From Drosophila pseudoobscura (lineage: Eukaryota > Arthropoda > Insecta > Diptera > Drosophilidae), in contig NC_046683.1 in assembly GCF_009870125.1 (NCBI RefSeq), positions 67,533,869 through 67,597,868 of the forward strand: 64,000 nucleotides of DNA, written 5' to 3'. Every line of letters starts with the position of its first letter. Positions within the stretch are counted from its first letter, which is position 1. This document shows, in pieces, positions 1 to 13,372 of this stretch. Under the pieces are notes generated by a model. It worked only from the letters and a program-made list of their open reading frames with translations, did not search any database and was not told where the DNA came from. The position numbers and the translations under genes are program-made.

Positions 1-1954
1 GCTACAGATACAGCAACAGATACATACATATACAAAGATAGATTGTACAGCTAGAACCTTGGCCAAAGACTGATCCATGGAGTGTGCGATGCTCAAATAA
101 GAAATGGAATCAGAGACAGTCCGACTCGACTCTATGGGACTATGCACTATATTTGGCTCCGTGACGCTTTAGACTAGCAAACAAACAAATTTCCAACACT
201 ACGAGTCCAGTATCCATGGGTTGGCTAGATAATGGAGGTGGAGTCAGAGTCGGAGACAGAGGCAGAGGCAGAGGCAGAGGAAGGCCCATTGTTGTCACGA
301 GATTAAGGCATTTCCTCTTTGACGTTAGCGCGCTAGAGCTCCGCTCCGCTCGTTCTCTCTCTCTGTTTCGGTTTCTACGTTTTTTCCCCCATCTGTGGCT
401 TCTTTATCACTGCCATTGTAATTGCGCACTCAGGCCAGAGCCGATCCCTGATCTGGCTACTGGTCCAGGGTCCATGGTCAATGGTCCCTGGCCTATGGTC
501 CAGCGACAACAATTACATTACCCCGCGGTTATGACCAGATCGTAGTCACTCAATCAAAGGCGAAGGCCGCCTCGAAAATAAGGTAGCGGTAGCCAAAGAA
601 GCCGTCAAATTGTTACGCATAATGGATTTTTTTATCAGGCGAAATGGTTTCGTTTCGTCTCGTCTCTTCTCTCTGCGAGCATATATTGTATCTCTGTATA
701 TCTCATCTCCGACTACTGGACTAGGAATTTTCTTCTTTTGTCGGCAATCTTCTGCCACTGTCTTTGATGTCAACGTTTTGGCCAATGACTTTTTTCTCTA
801 GATTTGCTTTGGGCTCCAAGCCCTCTGTTTTGACTAGACCAACCTAAAGATATCTTTATAGAGCGGTTAAAGCCTTGAATGATGAATGTAGTTATTTGGC
901 AATTGTTTTTGAAAATCAGATTTGAATGCATGATCTTGTTATTACACATGCCATTAACACGCATCTCCGCCAAGTGCCAACTCCATGAGAGGAGAGCTTC
1001 GAAGGTAGGCAAACAAATATTATAGTTCGGAATATGCAGATTCTTCAGATGTGGAGAGCAGACCCAAACCGAACGGAGAGCCAGTAGCACTTGAAATTTG
1101 AATATATAGTAATATTGTAATAGCTCAAGGGTCTACACAACACAACAGAAGCGCCTCTCAGAGCGTCGCGTCGCCAGCAACTTTAGCACTTCAGTTTGAA
1201 GATGTTGGGGTCGGGTCGGTTCTGAAAAGCGTAAAGTAGAAACAGTCCACAGTCAGTCCACAGGGAAGGAGTGGAAGAGTAGAAGAGTGGAGCGACTCGG
1301 GTCTGGCTCTCTGTCTGGTCTGGCATCTTGTGTCGTATTTACTTATGATAATTTGAGAGCAAACAGCGTTCGACAATGTAGTGGAATAGAAGCTGTAGCT
1401 GTAGCTTGAATTTGAATATGAGTTGATGCTGGAGCTGGAGCTGGAGCTGGAGGAAAGAAAAGGATTACGTTTTTGGGGCCATGAATGTGCAGAAAAACAA
1501 AAACGAAACACACGATTAAACACCTCTCAATTATAGGAGGGTCCAAAGGGTAGGTCTGGGGTCTGGGGTCTGGGATCTGATGTCTGACTTGCTTTTGGTC
1601 GGGTCTGGTCGGATCTGGTCGGGTCGGGGACCATCGAAAGCTGTCAAGTGGCCTGCCATGGAAACACATGATTATGATGCCTTCTTGTTGGGTCAGTTGC
1701 TGTTGTTGACCCTCCACTCCGCTCCGCTACTGGCTGTCTATGATTTTGCTGTTTTTCCTCAATGTTGATTGAGTCACTTAATTTGCATACAAAAGTAGAT
1801 TTGCATTGCCCCAGCCAGACGTCGTGTTGCAACAATGGAACTACACATGAGTACACGTACACATCCCTCTCAAGTGCCAGCCCGTTAATAGTCGTCTTTG
1901 GAGGCGCTAGGGCTTGCTCAAACAACCTGACTGAACGACTAACTGTACGACTGA

Positions 1955-1959
<5 letters not shown>

Positions 1960-1993
<34 letters not shown>
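1960..1993. repeat. GGCT tetranucleotide microsatellite
   Basis: Perfect GGCT repeat of about eight units, preceded by a CTGA-type tract. It explains the apparent Leu-Ala-Gly-Trp open frames over it. Confidence 0.9.
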
Positions 1994-1995
<2 letters not shown>

Positions 1996-3608
1996 TGAAC
2001 GATCGGCTCTGAATGTGAGCTAAAAGTTTAAATCAATAAATTGCGGATCGTCAATGGCAGATGAGTGCTGGCTGGGGCTGGCTGATATGAGATGGCGGCA
2101 CAGGGTAAGGCATATTTTCCATGGAAAATTACATTGCTTTGGTAGACGTGGATTTATGCTAATTTTAATTTGAACAGCCGTGTGAGAAAGAGGGCTCGTG
2201 CTTCCCAAGTACTCCAATCCGAGATCTTAACTCATTTCGCAACTGGGTGGAAAGACAGACGACACTAAGGTGCACTTCACAATTGGCGACGCAGTTCAAG
2301 GCTGTTCCGTTAAGTTCAGGTGCATGTAAGTAAAGGTTCTCCTTATTTCTCTGTTCTTTGATTGCCTTGTGACGACAGGAATGTTTGGCTGATAGAAGCT
2401 AGTCCAGAAAACTGAAGAGATTCGATTCCTAATCGCTTTTTGCCTCCACCTTTCCTCCACACTGATAGCCGCCAGATATTCTTCCTCTATGCTGATTAAA
2501 GCGAGTGGATTGCGTCTGTCTGGCTTCTGGCTTCTGGCTTTTATCTTCTGTCTCATGGCTACCTGTAGGCCCATTTATCCGGAACTGAACGGAAGTTAAC
2601 CGAAATGCATTAGTCAAACAGCAGGCGCAGGGGCAGCACCAATTAGATGGGTGCTGACAAATTGCACAGCTATTTGCAGAGACCCTGCAGGATCGATGTC
2701 TAATTGTTGGAAGAACCATCCCGAAACCGAATCATGCCCAAACCCAAACCGGATATGTGCGCGACCAAATGTGAAAACGTAGTGGAGAATGGAGAGAGGA
2801 GAAGGTAGAAGGGAGAAGGGAGAGAGGAGAGCAAGCAAACACATGGCTTGGCCAGAACGCAATTCTGCTAATAGTAAATTAATTTCACTCTCTTATCGCC
2901 AGTGGCTTTGGCTTTGGCTGTGGCTGTGGCTGTGGTTATGGAAATAATGCGTTGGATGTTAGATGTGTCAGGCCGGGAAAGTGCTGTGTAAATTAGCTTG
3001 GATAACTGCCTGAGCCTCAGGAATTTAGCAGTGATGCCATAGCAGATAAGAGCCTCCCTCTTGTTTGATCGCCAAAGTCTTACGACGGAAGTGGCAGGGG
3101 CAGTGTTTGCCCATCGAGAGGGACAAACACGAGACCCAGTACGCGGGAGCACGTTTCTTATCCGCTTCCCCACATATGTATGTACATATATGTATAGCGT
3201 ATGCTTGATCTCTCAGTCAAAGTTCAATTAAATTAGTTAATTGTTTTAATTAGTTTCAAATTTGTAATTAGGCAACAGAGCAGCATATTCCGTAGCGTAG
3301 CGACACGCGCTTCCGTCGCTTCGAAGCTCGAACAAATGTTTTGTCAAGATCTCTAAAAGGTCAGATCGACAATCCATGAGTATGTGCGATGCCAGATACC
3401 ACCTGCAACGGCAGCAACATCATCAGAGAGACGCCATATCGAGCCGTGGGATATGGTATGGGGTATGGGTACATGCTGCCATATCAATACCGGAATGACG
3501 CAGCGTCAAAACCGAAATAAAAAACCAAATAAAACAAATGAACAGCAAATCGACAAACACACACTTACGTACATACATAACACACATACATATGTACACT
3601 GCACGGCT

Positions 3609-3640
3609 TGGGCTCGGGCTCGGGCTCGGGCTGGGGCTCG
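3609..3640. repeat. GGGCTC hexanucleotide tract
   Basis: Three to four units of GGGCTC with one variant unit. The short frames over it on both strands (Arg-Ala or Pro-Ser repeats) are repeat artefacts. Confidence 0.85.
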
Positions 3641-4745
3641 ACAAGAGGACCAGACCACCATGATGGCATCGGGCTGCAAATGGTCAAAGTATAAAAACAA
3701 CAAAAATGATGCCAAAAAGCAGACACAGAGAGAGAAAAACAATTTCAATCATGATGATCATAATTAAAAAGGCAACACAAGATCGAGAAGCGACACAGGG
3801 ACAGAGGGACAGAGGGAGTGAGACAGAGAGAGAGGGAGGGAAGCAGACACAGCCAAAAAAACAGACGAGCAGCATGTTGCTCTTCCTCCTCCGCTGACTG
3901 TGCAACTTCGCACTTCAGAATTAGCCACAATTAGAGAGGGACGAACAGAGACAGCATTTACCATTCAACTTTCGAGGGCGGAGCTACTTGGTCTGGAAGA
4001 GCGAGACAATTGTTCAAAATGGAGGTGCCAACACAGAGCGGGATAGCTATGTAGACAAAGTCTGAAACAGCCAATGGAAGCAGGGGCTCTTGGCGCAGAG
4101 CAGAGTAAATCGAAGACAGAGACAGAGTCCGACTTCGACTTCGAGCAGGTAATGGTAATGGTTATGTCGATCAATGGCTCAAAACGAGTCAAGCTCGTTT
4201 CCAGCTCGATCCTCCAAGCAAATGGAACTTGTTCATTTGAAATGCGAACTTGGCGAGCGCAAGACACGACCGTCGGCAAAACCAAAACGAAATCCATAAA
4301 TCTCGTATATCTAGTATATATATTTAATACGGTTACGGTCCACCATTACGTACTCGTACTCGTATAGCCCACTTTTGGCTACTCATTTGGCGGCTGCTCT
4401 GCTCGATGGCTGCTTTGACACCATCGCCAAATCAAATTAACACCCACGCGCACCTCAGACCTCAGACAGTTGTGATTGCTGGTGATTTGCACAAATTTGA
4501 ACGCTAATCAGAGACGTCTCGTGCAATCCAAAAAATAATAATAAGACCACAAGACCACCGCCAGACTAAAAACAGACTCTCTTTCTAATGTTGTCATTAG
4601 TCAGTGTACTTTATATATTTTGGTATTTTTTGACTGTGAAACCATTGTGCCTAAAGTGACAAAAACTAAACAACAGAAGATCCATCAAGTGTTAATATAT
4701 ACTAGGGTATATTTTAAGATACTACAGCCACCACAACCCACCACC

Positions 4746-7700
4746 ATGATCACCATGAACGAGCTGGTGGATCTGCGGATGCAGCAGCACATAGCTCACG
4801 AGATATATCGCCAGCAGATCATGCAGCGAATACCAGGTAAGCAACGTCCCCATATCCCAGATATATCACTCATCCGACCCGTTACATTGAGTTCGCCACA
4901 AAAGCTGTTAAGCACCATCAGTCAGCATTAATGGCCGTTACATTTGGCGATCAGTCTGCCATCACACCGATCGATTTAGCTGATCATAAAGCTGAGTAAT
5001 GTGGCAAAGTGATGGCTGCTGATCTTGGGGCCCAGAAATTATATATCGAATGCATTTTTCTTGTTGCCGCCGATCGTTAAACAGCGGGATCGTCGTTCCT
5101 CCTTAAGTATGTACATATACTTCTTTGTACTTAATTACGCTGATACATTTTGGGAAACTTTCATGTTATATCCTTAATTGGAGGCATTAAGGTATTAAGG
5201 TGGCCAGAGTTTAAACTGGAATCGATCCGTTCAGAAGGAGTTATCTTGTGTTCTTTTTGGGTTTGTGGATCTTAATGAAGAATTAGAAGATTCCTTAATC
5301 TTATTCAACCTTCACTTTTCCACCATTCCAGATCCCTTTCCCCCCATGCTGCCCATTCACATGCCACGCCACGTGATCATGCCACCGCGTGTGACACTGC
5401 CCGGCGTGGATATGACACTGCAGAACGACGATCTGTGGAAGCAATTCCATCAAATTGGCACCGAAATGATCATCACCAAGAGTGGCAGGTATGTACATAC
5501 ATGCAAAGGGATCCCAATAGACACCCAAATGCAACCCAAATGAAACCCAAATGTGGCATCCACAACCCTCAAATACTCGTAAACATGGGGAAGGGTAAGA
5601 TAGAGCTAAAATGGAATACGGCAGAGATCGGAAACAAACATCGGCATCGAGCGATGCATTAGCATGAACGTGAAAACTAATACCCGAAACGCAGGGCAAA
5701 GAAAAACAACCAACCAAGACCAAGCACAAGGGGCACTTAAAGAACCAAAAACATGCCTAGCCCAGTGCGCCATCCACCAAGTGGAAAGTAGCTGGTGGCT
5801 ACTCGAGAGGATGTTGTTGGCGGCGGCGGCAACGGCGGCGGCGGCCGTGTCTTCATCGGATTGATTGCCGTCATCCGTTGTCGACGGCGCTGCTGTTAAA
5901 GGCTCATTAGATGCAGGCGCCTGCAAATTGTTTACAGCGGTGTCGCGACAACAATTTTCACAGGCAAACAAGGCGGAAGGATGCATTGGCAGGATGTGAA
6001 ATTGCAGGTACTGATTGCTGCTGAGCTGAGGCCTGTACCACAGCCAAAATGTGCATAATGCACTTTTTGGGCTATCGCATGAGGCGTAAAATGTACAAGT
6101 CCAATGCCACTTTGCGTGTCCAGATTGAAGATACGAAAATGGGAGAAGAGAGAGGATAGGGGAGAGGGGAATGGCATCGAACAACGAGCATCTAGCATCG
6201 GGTATCGAGAATCAAAGCCATAGCGCAGCCGCCTAGAGATATTTGATCGTGTATCTAGATACACGAATTGGAGGACGACTACCTAAAAGTGTCCGCCACT
6301 TGTTCGAATGTGCGTAAAGTGGCGTCATCTTAATTTATTATAGGCCGTCTATGGACGCTGAAAGCAGTGGGACGTCCTGTCGGTCGTCGGCGTTTCTTTT
6401 GGATACGGACAGTCGGACAGTGGGACGGCAGGATAGCAGGAGCGCACTCGACGGACGGACATGCTCGACTGGCATAAATCTTTGCGTCAAGGATACTTTG
6501 TTGTCATCTTTGTTGCTTTTAGCGTATTTATTGTGGCGCCTGTCTGCAGACAACCTGAACAGAGACTCTACCCGAAATATGTACAGGTTCCCGTCCCTAT
6601 GCTTTACTCCGCTTCGTGCATTCGTGCATCTGTATATGGTATCTGTATCTGTGAATACGTATCTGTCGGATATGCGAGCCAAGCGCACGCCGCTTTGGCA
6701 TCGGCAATGACAATGACCACAGCTTGTCGACAGATACGAGCAATTTCACACTTGGCCCTCTCGGGAAGATGCCCAACTGGCGATAACAGCAACAGCAGAC
6801 CGACCCCAGACCACAACAGTGACTCCACGATGATGATGACGATGATGATGATGATGATGATGACCGATCGAAAGGGCTCCCAAAACATTAACATAAACTT
6901 TTGGGTTCCACCAAAGAGTGCTCGAGTGCTCGCTTACTAGCCAAAACTCTTTCCAAACTCTTTTCACTCCCTCCCTTGCTTTAGAATACATACATACATA
7001 TATGCCATGAATTATTCATAGTGTCTGCGTATTAAATACTTTTTATGCTCATCAAAAATGTTTTATGTGAAATGCAGTCCCGTCCCCGAATCTTCAACGG
7101 AGCTCTCGCTCTCGCATCTCCTCTTTCATGCAATCGATTTGAATTTTTAATGACTAGGCGCCAGAGTGCCACCGTCTGCCCAGTACCCAGTGGCCCAGTA
7201 CCCAATCCGAATCCGAATTCAAATCCCATGCTCGGCCTAGACTAGGCCTATGCCAAGTGGCGCTCATAAAAACTAATTAGTTGCTTGTCGAGGCCTCTCT
7301 TGCCGCTTGGACCATTCGATCTGTTTGGGTGGTAAAAGCGCAGACGGCCATTCAACTTAGATAGAACAAAGCGTATCGTTTTACGTACGATAGAGAGGAA
7401 ATGAAATGACTTCGTCACGATGCTTTTACGCGGAGTGTGTATGGGTAAATGCAGCAGATGGAACATCTCTTAGAGAATTATAGGGTAACCAACGAGTTCA
7501 TTCTTCAAGTGAGACTTCCCAAGTGGAGTCCCGATTCCACAAACCGTCATTTTTTTCCCCTGCACCTGCACAAGCGCTAAACCGAATGCCGTCAAATGTT
7601 CAGCATGCCCCTCACTCAAATCTTGCATCTCGCTCCGCTTCTCTGCCTGCTAATTATGCGCAGACGCGCCAAAGATATCGATCTTAACAAATCGTTTGTC

Positions 7701-10396
7701 CAAAAGAATTCACCGGACAGCTCGGACAGTTGCCAAAAACACAGACCAGACCAGACCCAGACCCAGAAACCCAAGCAGAGATCGTAGGCCGAGCAGAGCC
7801 AAATTGAAAATGAAATTCTAAACCACACGAATGTCGAAATATTCTGGGCTCTTTGTGGTCTAATGGAATTCGAGACAAACAAACCAGAAACTGAAACAGA
7901 AACAGAAAGGCAGCCAGCATTAAAAATAAATGTAAGCAAAGCAAACCAAAGCAAAGCGCAGTCGAGTTCAATTAATTAATCATCGGCCCGAAAAAAATAT
8001 AAAAATCATTGCCAAAAACACGAAACAACTCTCTAGGCAGCCAGAATATCGCAGATATGAGCATCGGACAAACAGTTTCTTCTGCATCTTTCTTTATTTT
8101 TATTTATTTATTTTTTTGAACTGGCGCCAAGAGCCGTGAGCCAGGTGACCACCTGCTGTGCCTGTAGCAGAGGCCTCGGATGGCATCGGATCGGATCGGA
8201 TCCTTGTTAGCACAGAGCAAACCAGACCGCGAAGAAGCGGATCCCTCTCCCGCTCTCTATTTGGTTTGGGCTAATTACATGGCGCATGGAATGGAAAAAC
8301 TCACAATTAAATATTTGTAACGCCCACGTACTTTTCGGAATAGGGAAAGGGACAGGGACCGGGCTCCTTTTGTCGATCTACCATGACTTTATTTGAGTTT
8401 GTTCAATAAACATGGGTTTCAATTTTCCTGGATTTTTCAGACGGATGTTCCCCTCCATGAGATTGAGCGTCTCTGGCTTGGAGGATGAGACCAACTATTG
8501 CGTCCTACTTGAGATGGTGCCCATCGGCGATGCCCGCTACAAGTTCTCCGGCTCCCAGTGGGTACCGGCTGGAGGAGCCGAACCGCAGAGCCCCCAGCGA
8601 ATGTATCTGCATCCGGACAGCCCGGCCACAGGCGCCCACTGGCAAGCTCAGCCCATTCTCTTCAACAAGGTGAAGCTGACCAACAATACCCTGGACAACA
8701 GTGGGCATGTAAGTGATATGCGCTTTGAAGTATTCTCCGGTTACTAATGAATCCCCTATCATCCCTGTACCCCTACCATTCCGTTCTGTTCTGTTTTCCT
8801 ACAGATTGTCCTGGCCAGCATGCACAAGTATCAACCGCGTCTGCATGTCATACGCACCGCTGATCTGGCGCAGATTCCCTGGGCCCCACAGCAGGCCTTT
8901 GTGTTCGCCGAGACCGAGTTTGTGGCCGTGACAGCGTATCAGGTAAGTGGCCAAGCTCCGAAGTTCCCAACCCCCATTCACTCTCCCTATGGGTTTCTGT
9001 TTCTTGCCAATACATTGAGCAGTGACTGCACCACACAATAATTGGTTAATTTTCGGCAAACGAGGAGCGATCGCTCACGCCATGGGTAACTTGGTCAACG
9101 TCTCAAATTAGCATGGTACGCCCTTCGCCCTGCGTCCTGCGTCCTCGTCTGGGGCTAGGGTTAGATGGGCAGGCAAGATTGTTGTTTTAGGAAGTTGGAT
9201 AGCCACATCCTTGTAAATTTTAGCCATGCTGTGTTTTTGTCTAGGTCTGGACCCATTGACAGGCGACGCCAGTCGTCAGTCTGCGTCTAATTAGCGTGAT
9301 CGCCTCGCCAAGATCGTCTTCCTTCTCATCCTCGTCCTCCTTCTCAACATCGTCACAAAGTTGTCAAGTCACGAGGAGGGTCACTCCAGATTGACTGGAA
9401 ACGAGATGGCGCTGGTGCTGGTCCTGTAGCTGCTCTTGTGTCAAGTGTCAAGTGGCCTTGTTACTTAACGCCAGCTATTGACAATCTGCAAGACTGTTAC
9501 TTAAGATTATGTATAGCTGTCTGCTGGAAATCGTCATATTTCACGCAATCTCGTCAACTATTTCTCCGTTTTGCTTTTGCCTTTCACAGAACGATCGCAT
9601 CACGAAGCTAAAGATCGACAACAATCCGTTTGCCAAGGGCTTCCGCGAAACGGGACAATCGCGCTGCAAACGCAAGATGTCTTCATCGCCAACCGGTGAA
9701 GATCAAGATCAGTCGCTGTCGCTGTCACAGCCACAGACACAAGCACATCCACAGTCTCAATCCCAGTCCCAGACCCAGTCCCAATCGCTTGACATGTCAC
9801 CAACAAAAGCCAGCGAAACAAAAACTACATCGGACAACAGCAGTCGCGATCTCGGATCAGATGGGCCGCAAATTAAGCGACTGAGATCAAATGGTTCCGC
9901 CTGCTCCTTATCCTCATCGCTGGACGGCAACGGTAGTGGCGGTGTCGGCGTCGGCGGCCCAGAGCCTGTGCCAATGTCTGTGGCTGGCGCCATCTCCATG
10001 GGACTTGGATCGCCGCCCCCAGGCCTGGGGCAACATCGCAGCGTCTTCATGCAGCACTTCCAGACCCTTCTGCGACCCTCGCTGGTGGACCTGGCCTGCA
10101 CGTATTTCGGACGCAGTGCTCACGACTACAATGGCGCGATGCCGGTGTATCCGCCAGCCTCCATTTTGCAAGCTGCTCTTCCCCCACTTCCTGCTCTACC
10201 ACTGCCGCAGGACATTTCCGGTGGGGAGCCGACATCGGATGAGTCTGGGGCGGATGACCTGGAACTGGATGTGGGGAGCGAGACGACAGCAACGCCGTTG
10301 CAGCAGCAGGAGCAGCAACAGCCTGTAGAGCAGCCCCCGGAACCCTCCACCAGGAGCAAGGGCTTTAGCATATCCGCCATTTTGGGCGGCAACTAG
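4746..10396 (+). CDS. Doc2: Dorsocross T-box transcription factor (Doc2-like), five exons
   Basis: Coding exons 4746-4836, 5332-5488, 8441-8708, 8805-8942 and 9590-10396 join in frame across GT-AG introns to give 486 residues. ATG 4746 is chosen because it follows a CCACC context and opens the N-terminal block [16 protein letters not shown] that is shared with the paralogue at 15764-17407. The DNA-binding T-box spans about residues 58-246, from [19 protein letters not shown] through the central [20 protein letters not shown] to [20 protein letters not shown]. The tail is Ser/Gln-rich and ends in [10 protein letters not shown], an eh1-type (FxIxxIL) Groucho-binding motif. Dorsocross proteins act in the nucleus in dorsal ectoderm, amnioserosa and heart specification. 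The Doc2 assignment rests on strand and order next to a minus-strand Doc3-like gene and the HECT ligase gene, and on a length nearer Doc2 than Doc1; Doc1 remains possible. Membership of the Dorsocross T-box family is firm. Confidence 0.9.
5489..8440 (+). other. Large intron 2 of the Doc2-like gene
   Basis: Begins GTATGTAC and ends TTTTCAG, interrupting the T-box after the KSG codons, at the same position as in the Doc3-like gene, where the matching intron is only about 160 bp. It holds a GGC-rich tract near 5818-5846, an ATG microsatellite at 6829-6863, and otherwise unremarkable non-coding DNA. Its size makes it a reasonable place for enhancers, which is inference. Confidence 0.75.
6829..6863. 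repeat. GAT/ATG trinucleotide microsatellite
   Basis: About eleven GAT units with a single interruption, inside intron 2 of the Doc2-like gene. It generates poly-Met, poly-His or poly-Ile stretches in conceptual translations, which are not real proteins. Confidence 0.9.
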
Positions 10397-10716
10397 AGAA
10401 GGATGCCTCATGAGATTCCTGCTACTAATTCTGATATTACCCTTGCCTGATTAGATCATAATTTCAATTTTTTTTAAATTTTATTTTTTTGTATCAAAAT
10501 AAAGTTACTACTGCTTTGCTTACTTGTTTACTTACGTACTTACTTACTCTAAGAAAAATACTCGAAAATGCCTTTTAAATCTTTTTGAAATTCTAATCGA
10601 TCGGGATCTTTAGGTAAAATGGCATTAGGTAAATCTTGCTGCTGGCTCGGGCCTTTAAAGCCTCTACGCCCACACTCCGCTGTAGGTAAATGAACATGTT
10701 ACATCCCATCTAGGGA

Positions 10717-10759
10717 TGCAGCATGCAGCGTGCAGCGTGCAGCGTGCAGCGTGCAGCGT
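10717..10759. repeat. Heptanucleotide GTGCAGC minisatellite
   Basis: About six units of GTGCAGC with a variant first unit, in the spacer between the two T-box genes. Confidence 0.85.
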
Positions 10760-12540
10760 CTCTAGAGTTGCAATCACAACTTCCGCTAGACATTAATCCC
10801 AACCAATTAACAAGATAAACGTTCGAATTTCAACAACATCATCAGCCGAGGAACAGTCGCAGCCTTCGCATCCATTAGCCACACAGAAGAGATGGGATGG
10901 GACTGGGACTAGTACTGGCTCAGATGTGCCTGGACAGAACATAATTTGTTTGCAATTAAATAGCTCGACAAGGCATGAAGTTCGGTTGCAGCCCTCTCTA
11001 GCTCTCGCTCGCTCTCTCTGATGCTACCCCAGAGACCCATAGCGTTTCGGAACTATGTACATATTTATGAAATGGGCAGAGACTGAGACGAAGCCAAAAA
11101 AAATTCTACGATACAAGACAACTTGTTATGTAAGCTGCCGACTGCTAGTGTATGGTTGCTGCTGCTGCCCGCAGATCTCCGTCCAGAACAGAGCCAATGA
11201 TGAAGTTCACGATGACATGCGTCACCACCCACGTCTCGACGATGCGCTGGAGACGCCCTGACTGGAGAGAGGGATGCCATGGAGGCGTGTGCAGACGCAG
11301 TTGCCTCCGTCTCTGTCTCCGCCCGCCCAGCCATTGAAAAAAGAAACATAACCGAATCAATTTACCACAAAATCGATTTGAAATTGTTGCTGTTCTGTTT
11401 GTTGTCTTTCTGCTTGTCCCCGTTTTGGGAAGTCTGTTCCTCTGGGGAGACGGGTGCGGTTTTATAGAGGATGGACGGAGTGACGGAGTGACGGAGCGAC
11501 CGAACGACCGAACGGGTGACAGATGTCGGCCGTGTGTGCCCCTGTGTGTACATACGTATGTGTGTTGACAGGCACAAGGTTGTAAGTGCATTGAATTCCT
11601 CATTAAATGGCTGTCCCCCAATGCCATCCCATCCCATCGCATCCGATCCAATCCAACCCTGACAGATGTCGCAGGTCTCTGGATAATTAATGCATTATGG
11701 CTGTTGCTTTTTACGCTGCCACATTTGTTGCTGCCCCTGCTGCTGCTGCCTCTTTTTGTTGTTATGAAATTAGATACACTTTGTCGAGCAGCACATTTCT
11801 GTTGGGTAAACAGAATTGGGGGGCCCCGAAAAACGGGGTGAAACTGTTGCCTATACGAAAGTTAATTAGTTCTCTCTGGTGCCTGTGCTGGTGCCAGTGC
11901 TAGTGTAGATGGAGGAGTGGATCTATGGTGCTAATGAGTTGGAAAAGCGTTTACGCAGCGCACGCGTGGCTGCCACTTCAAATTGAGACCTGAGACAATC
12001 GTCAGGCAAACGAAAAGATAGAGACCTGTGCTGGTTGATTCATTTAAGGGATTTAGGGGAAGGAAGGAAGCAAAAATCCAAACCAAGTGCAACGAGCGGC
12101 AGTTCAATCCCTAGTCATGGGTCTGTGGGCCAAGCTTGAGCCTGCGCCCGGCGTTAGGCAAACACAGGACGGGAAAGGGAACAATGCATCGGTACTTGAG
12201 TTCTTATTGTTGGCCATGCAAATATATTGGTCGGGAGGAGAATGCAACAAAGCGTGGCAAAGAAAGGTTTCTGTGTCGCCGGGGCCAAGCCATAAACGGA
12301 TGAGAGCGGATACACCAGGCACTGACCAACGGACCAACGGACCAACGGACCAACGAACCGGCCAGGCTGAGAGCGAACTCAAGTGTTTTTCGCCTAAGCC
12401 AGGGTTTTAAACTAGAGCAGAGAAAACCCACCAGGGAAAAAGAAATTGAAGGGAAACGAAACGAAAATAAAAGAAAGAAAGGGAAGGACAAAGGACGACC
12501 GAGCAGTTTATGCAAATGGGCTCACATGTGGGCTGGGATC

Positions 12541-12607
12541 TGGGTTATGGGCTTTGGGTTATGGGCTATGGGCTATGGGCTATGGGCTATGGGCTATGGG
12601 CTATGGG
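12541..12607. repeat. Heptanucleotide GGGCTAT minisatellite
   Basis: About nine units of GGGCTAT with GGGTTAT and GGGCTTT variants at its left edge. It encodes Gly-Leu-Trp-Ala-Met-type repeats in conceptual frames, which I treat as artefacts. Confidence 0.9.
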
Positions 12608-13372
12608 ACGTCTCTTCAGGGATGGTACAATTAACAAAGCGTGTAATTTCTCAAACCTATCGCGTGAACAATGGCACAAACAATTAGAGGATAATGAAAA
12701 TCACCCACATAAGCAGGCCAACTATAGTACTCTATTTAACCATTCCACAGTCCATATGTTCACAAGATCTATGTAAATCTGAGGATCAGTTTGAACAAAC
12801 TCGTACGCCTTGGCATTGGGGGAAGGGAACAATTACAACCGAACAATGCACAGTGGCCGTCGTCAAGTAGGCATCCCCTTGAGTTGGGAGGGAGGAGGAG
12901 GGAGTATTGTTTACAATTCTATTGAGTGCAATATGCAGCAGCATTATGTTTTGCTTTGCCATTTTAATTGCACGAAACCACGAGAATCTAATTTCAATTC
13001 AAATTCAAATTACTGCGCGCCCTCTACTGAGAGCTGCCAACTAATGCGTAGATAACACATTATTTTAATTAGGCTGCCCATCCGATGCAACGCTGAAAGC
13101 GAATGACAGAGCATAATGACGCTCATCTTGCGTCTCTTTAATTGGCATCTCGCAATAATTTTGCGCAAAGATTTCCGAAAAAGACGACAAGTTCGATTAC
13201 TTCTACTACTACTACTTGGGAGAAAGCTGTGTGGCTACTTAGACGCTTGGTCGTCGTGTGTGACCCACTCTAGCTGTGAAGATAATCAGATAATTGTAAG
13301 TTAATCAAAATCCATCCGAAAACGTGTAAAAAACAAACAAATTTCAGAATTGGCAGCTGGATTCGACGATAA

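Larger units (their letters stand above)
1..4745. other. Intergenic region and 5' leader upstream of the Doc2-like gene
   Basis: No open frame here resembles a protein; the frames present are low-complexity (Ser/Arg or Leu-rich) translations of simple repeats. The stretch holds short tandem tracts, for example a CTGGAG tract at 1428-1453, GGCT at 1960-1993 and GGGCTC at 3609-3640, plus a TATATATT-rich stretch at 4611-4619 that may be near the transcription start of the T-box gene. In flies, Dorsocross genes are controlled by dispersed dorsal and amnioserosa enhancers, so regulatory elements are expected here, but I cannot delimit one by eye. Confidence 0.6.
10397..13372. other. 3' region of Doc2-like gene and intergenic spacer
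   Basis: An AATAAA signal at 10498-10503, about 100 bp after the stop codon, is the likely polyadenylation signal of the Doc2-like gene. Beyond it are minisatellites (GTGCAGC units at 10717-10759, GGACCAAC units at 12321-12356, GGGCTAT units at 12541-12607) and AT-rich single-copy DNA. I see no gene in it. Confidence 0.6.

Noticed and set aside
3384-3964. Cluster of overlapping frames on both strands rich in Arg, Glu, Ser or Cys
   Set aside because: Produced by GGGCTC, GA and CA simple-sequence tracts.
1-4745. A third Dorsocross gene within the window
   Set aside because: No T-box segment can be read on either strand left of 4746; it probably lies outside the window.
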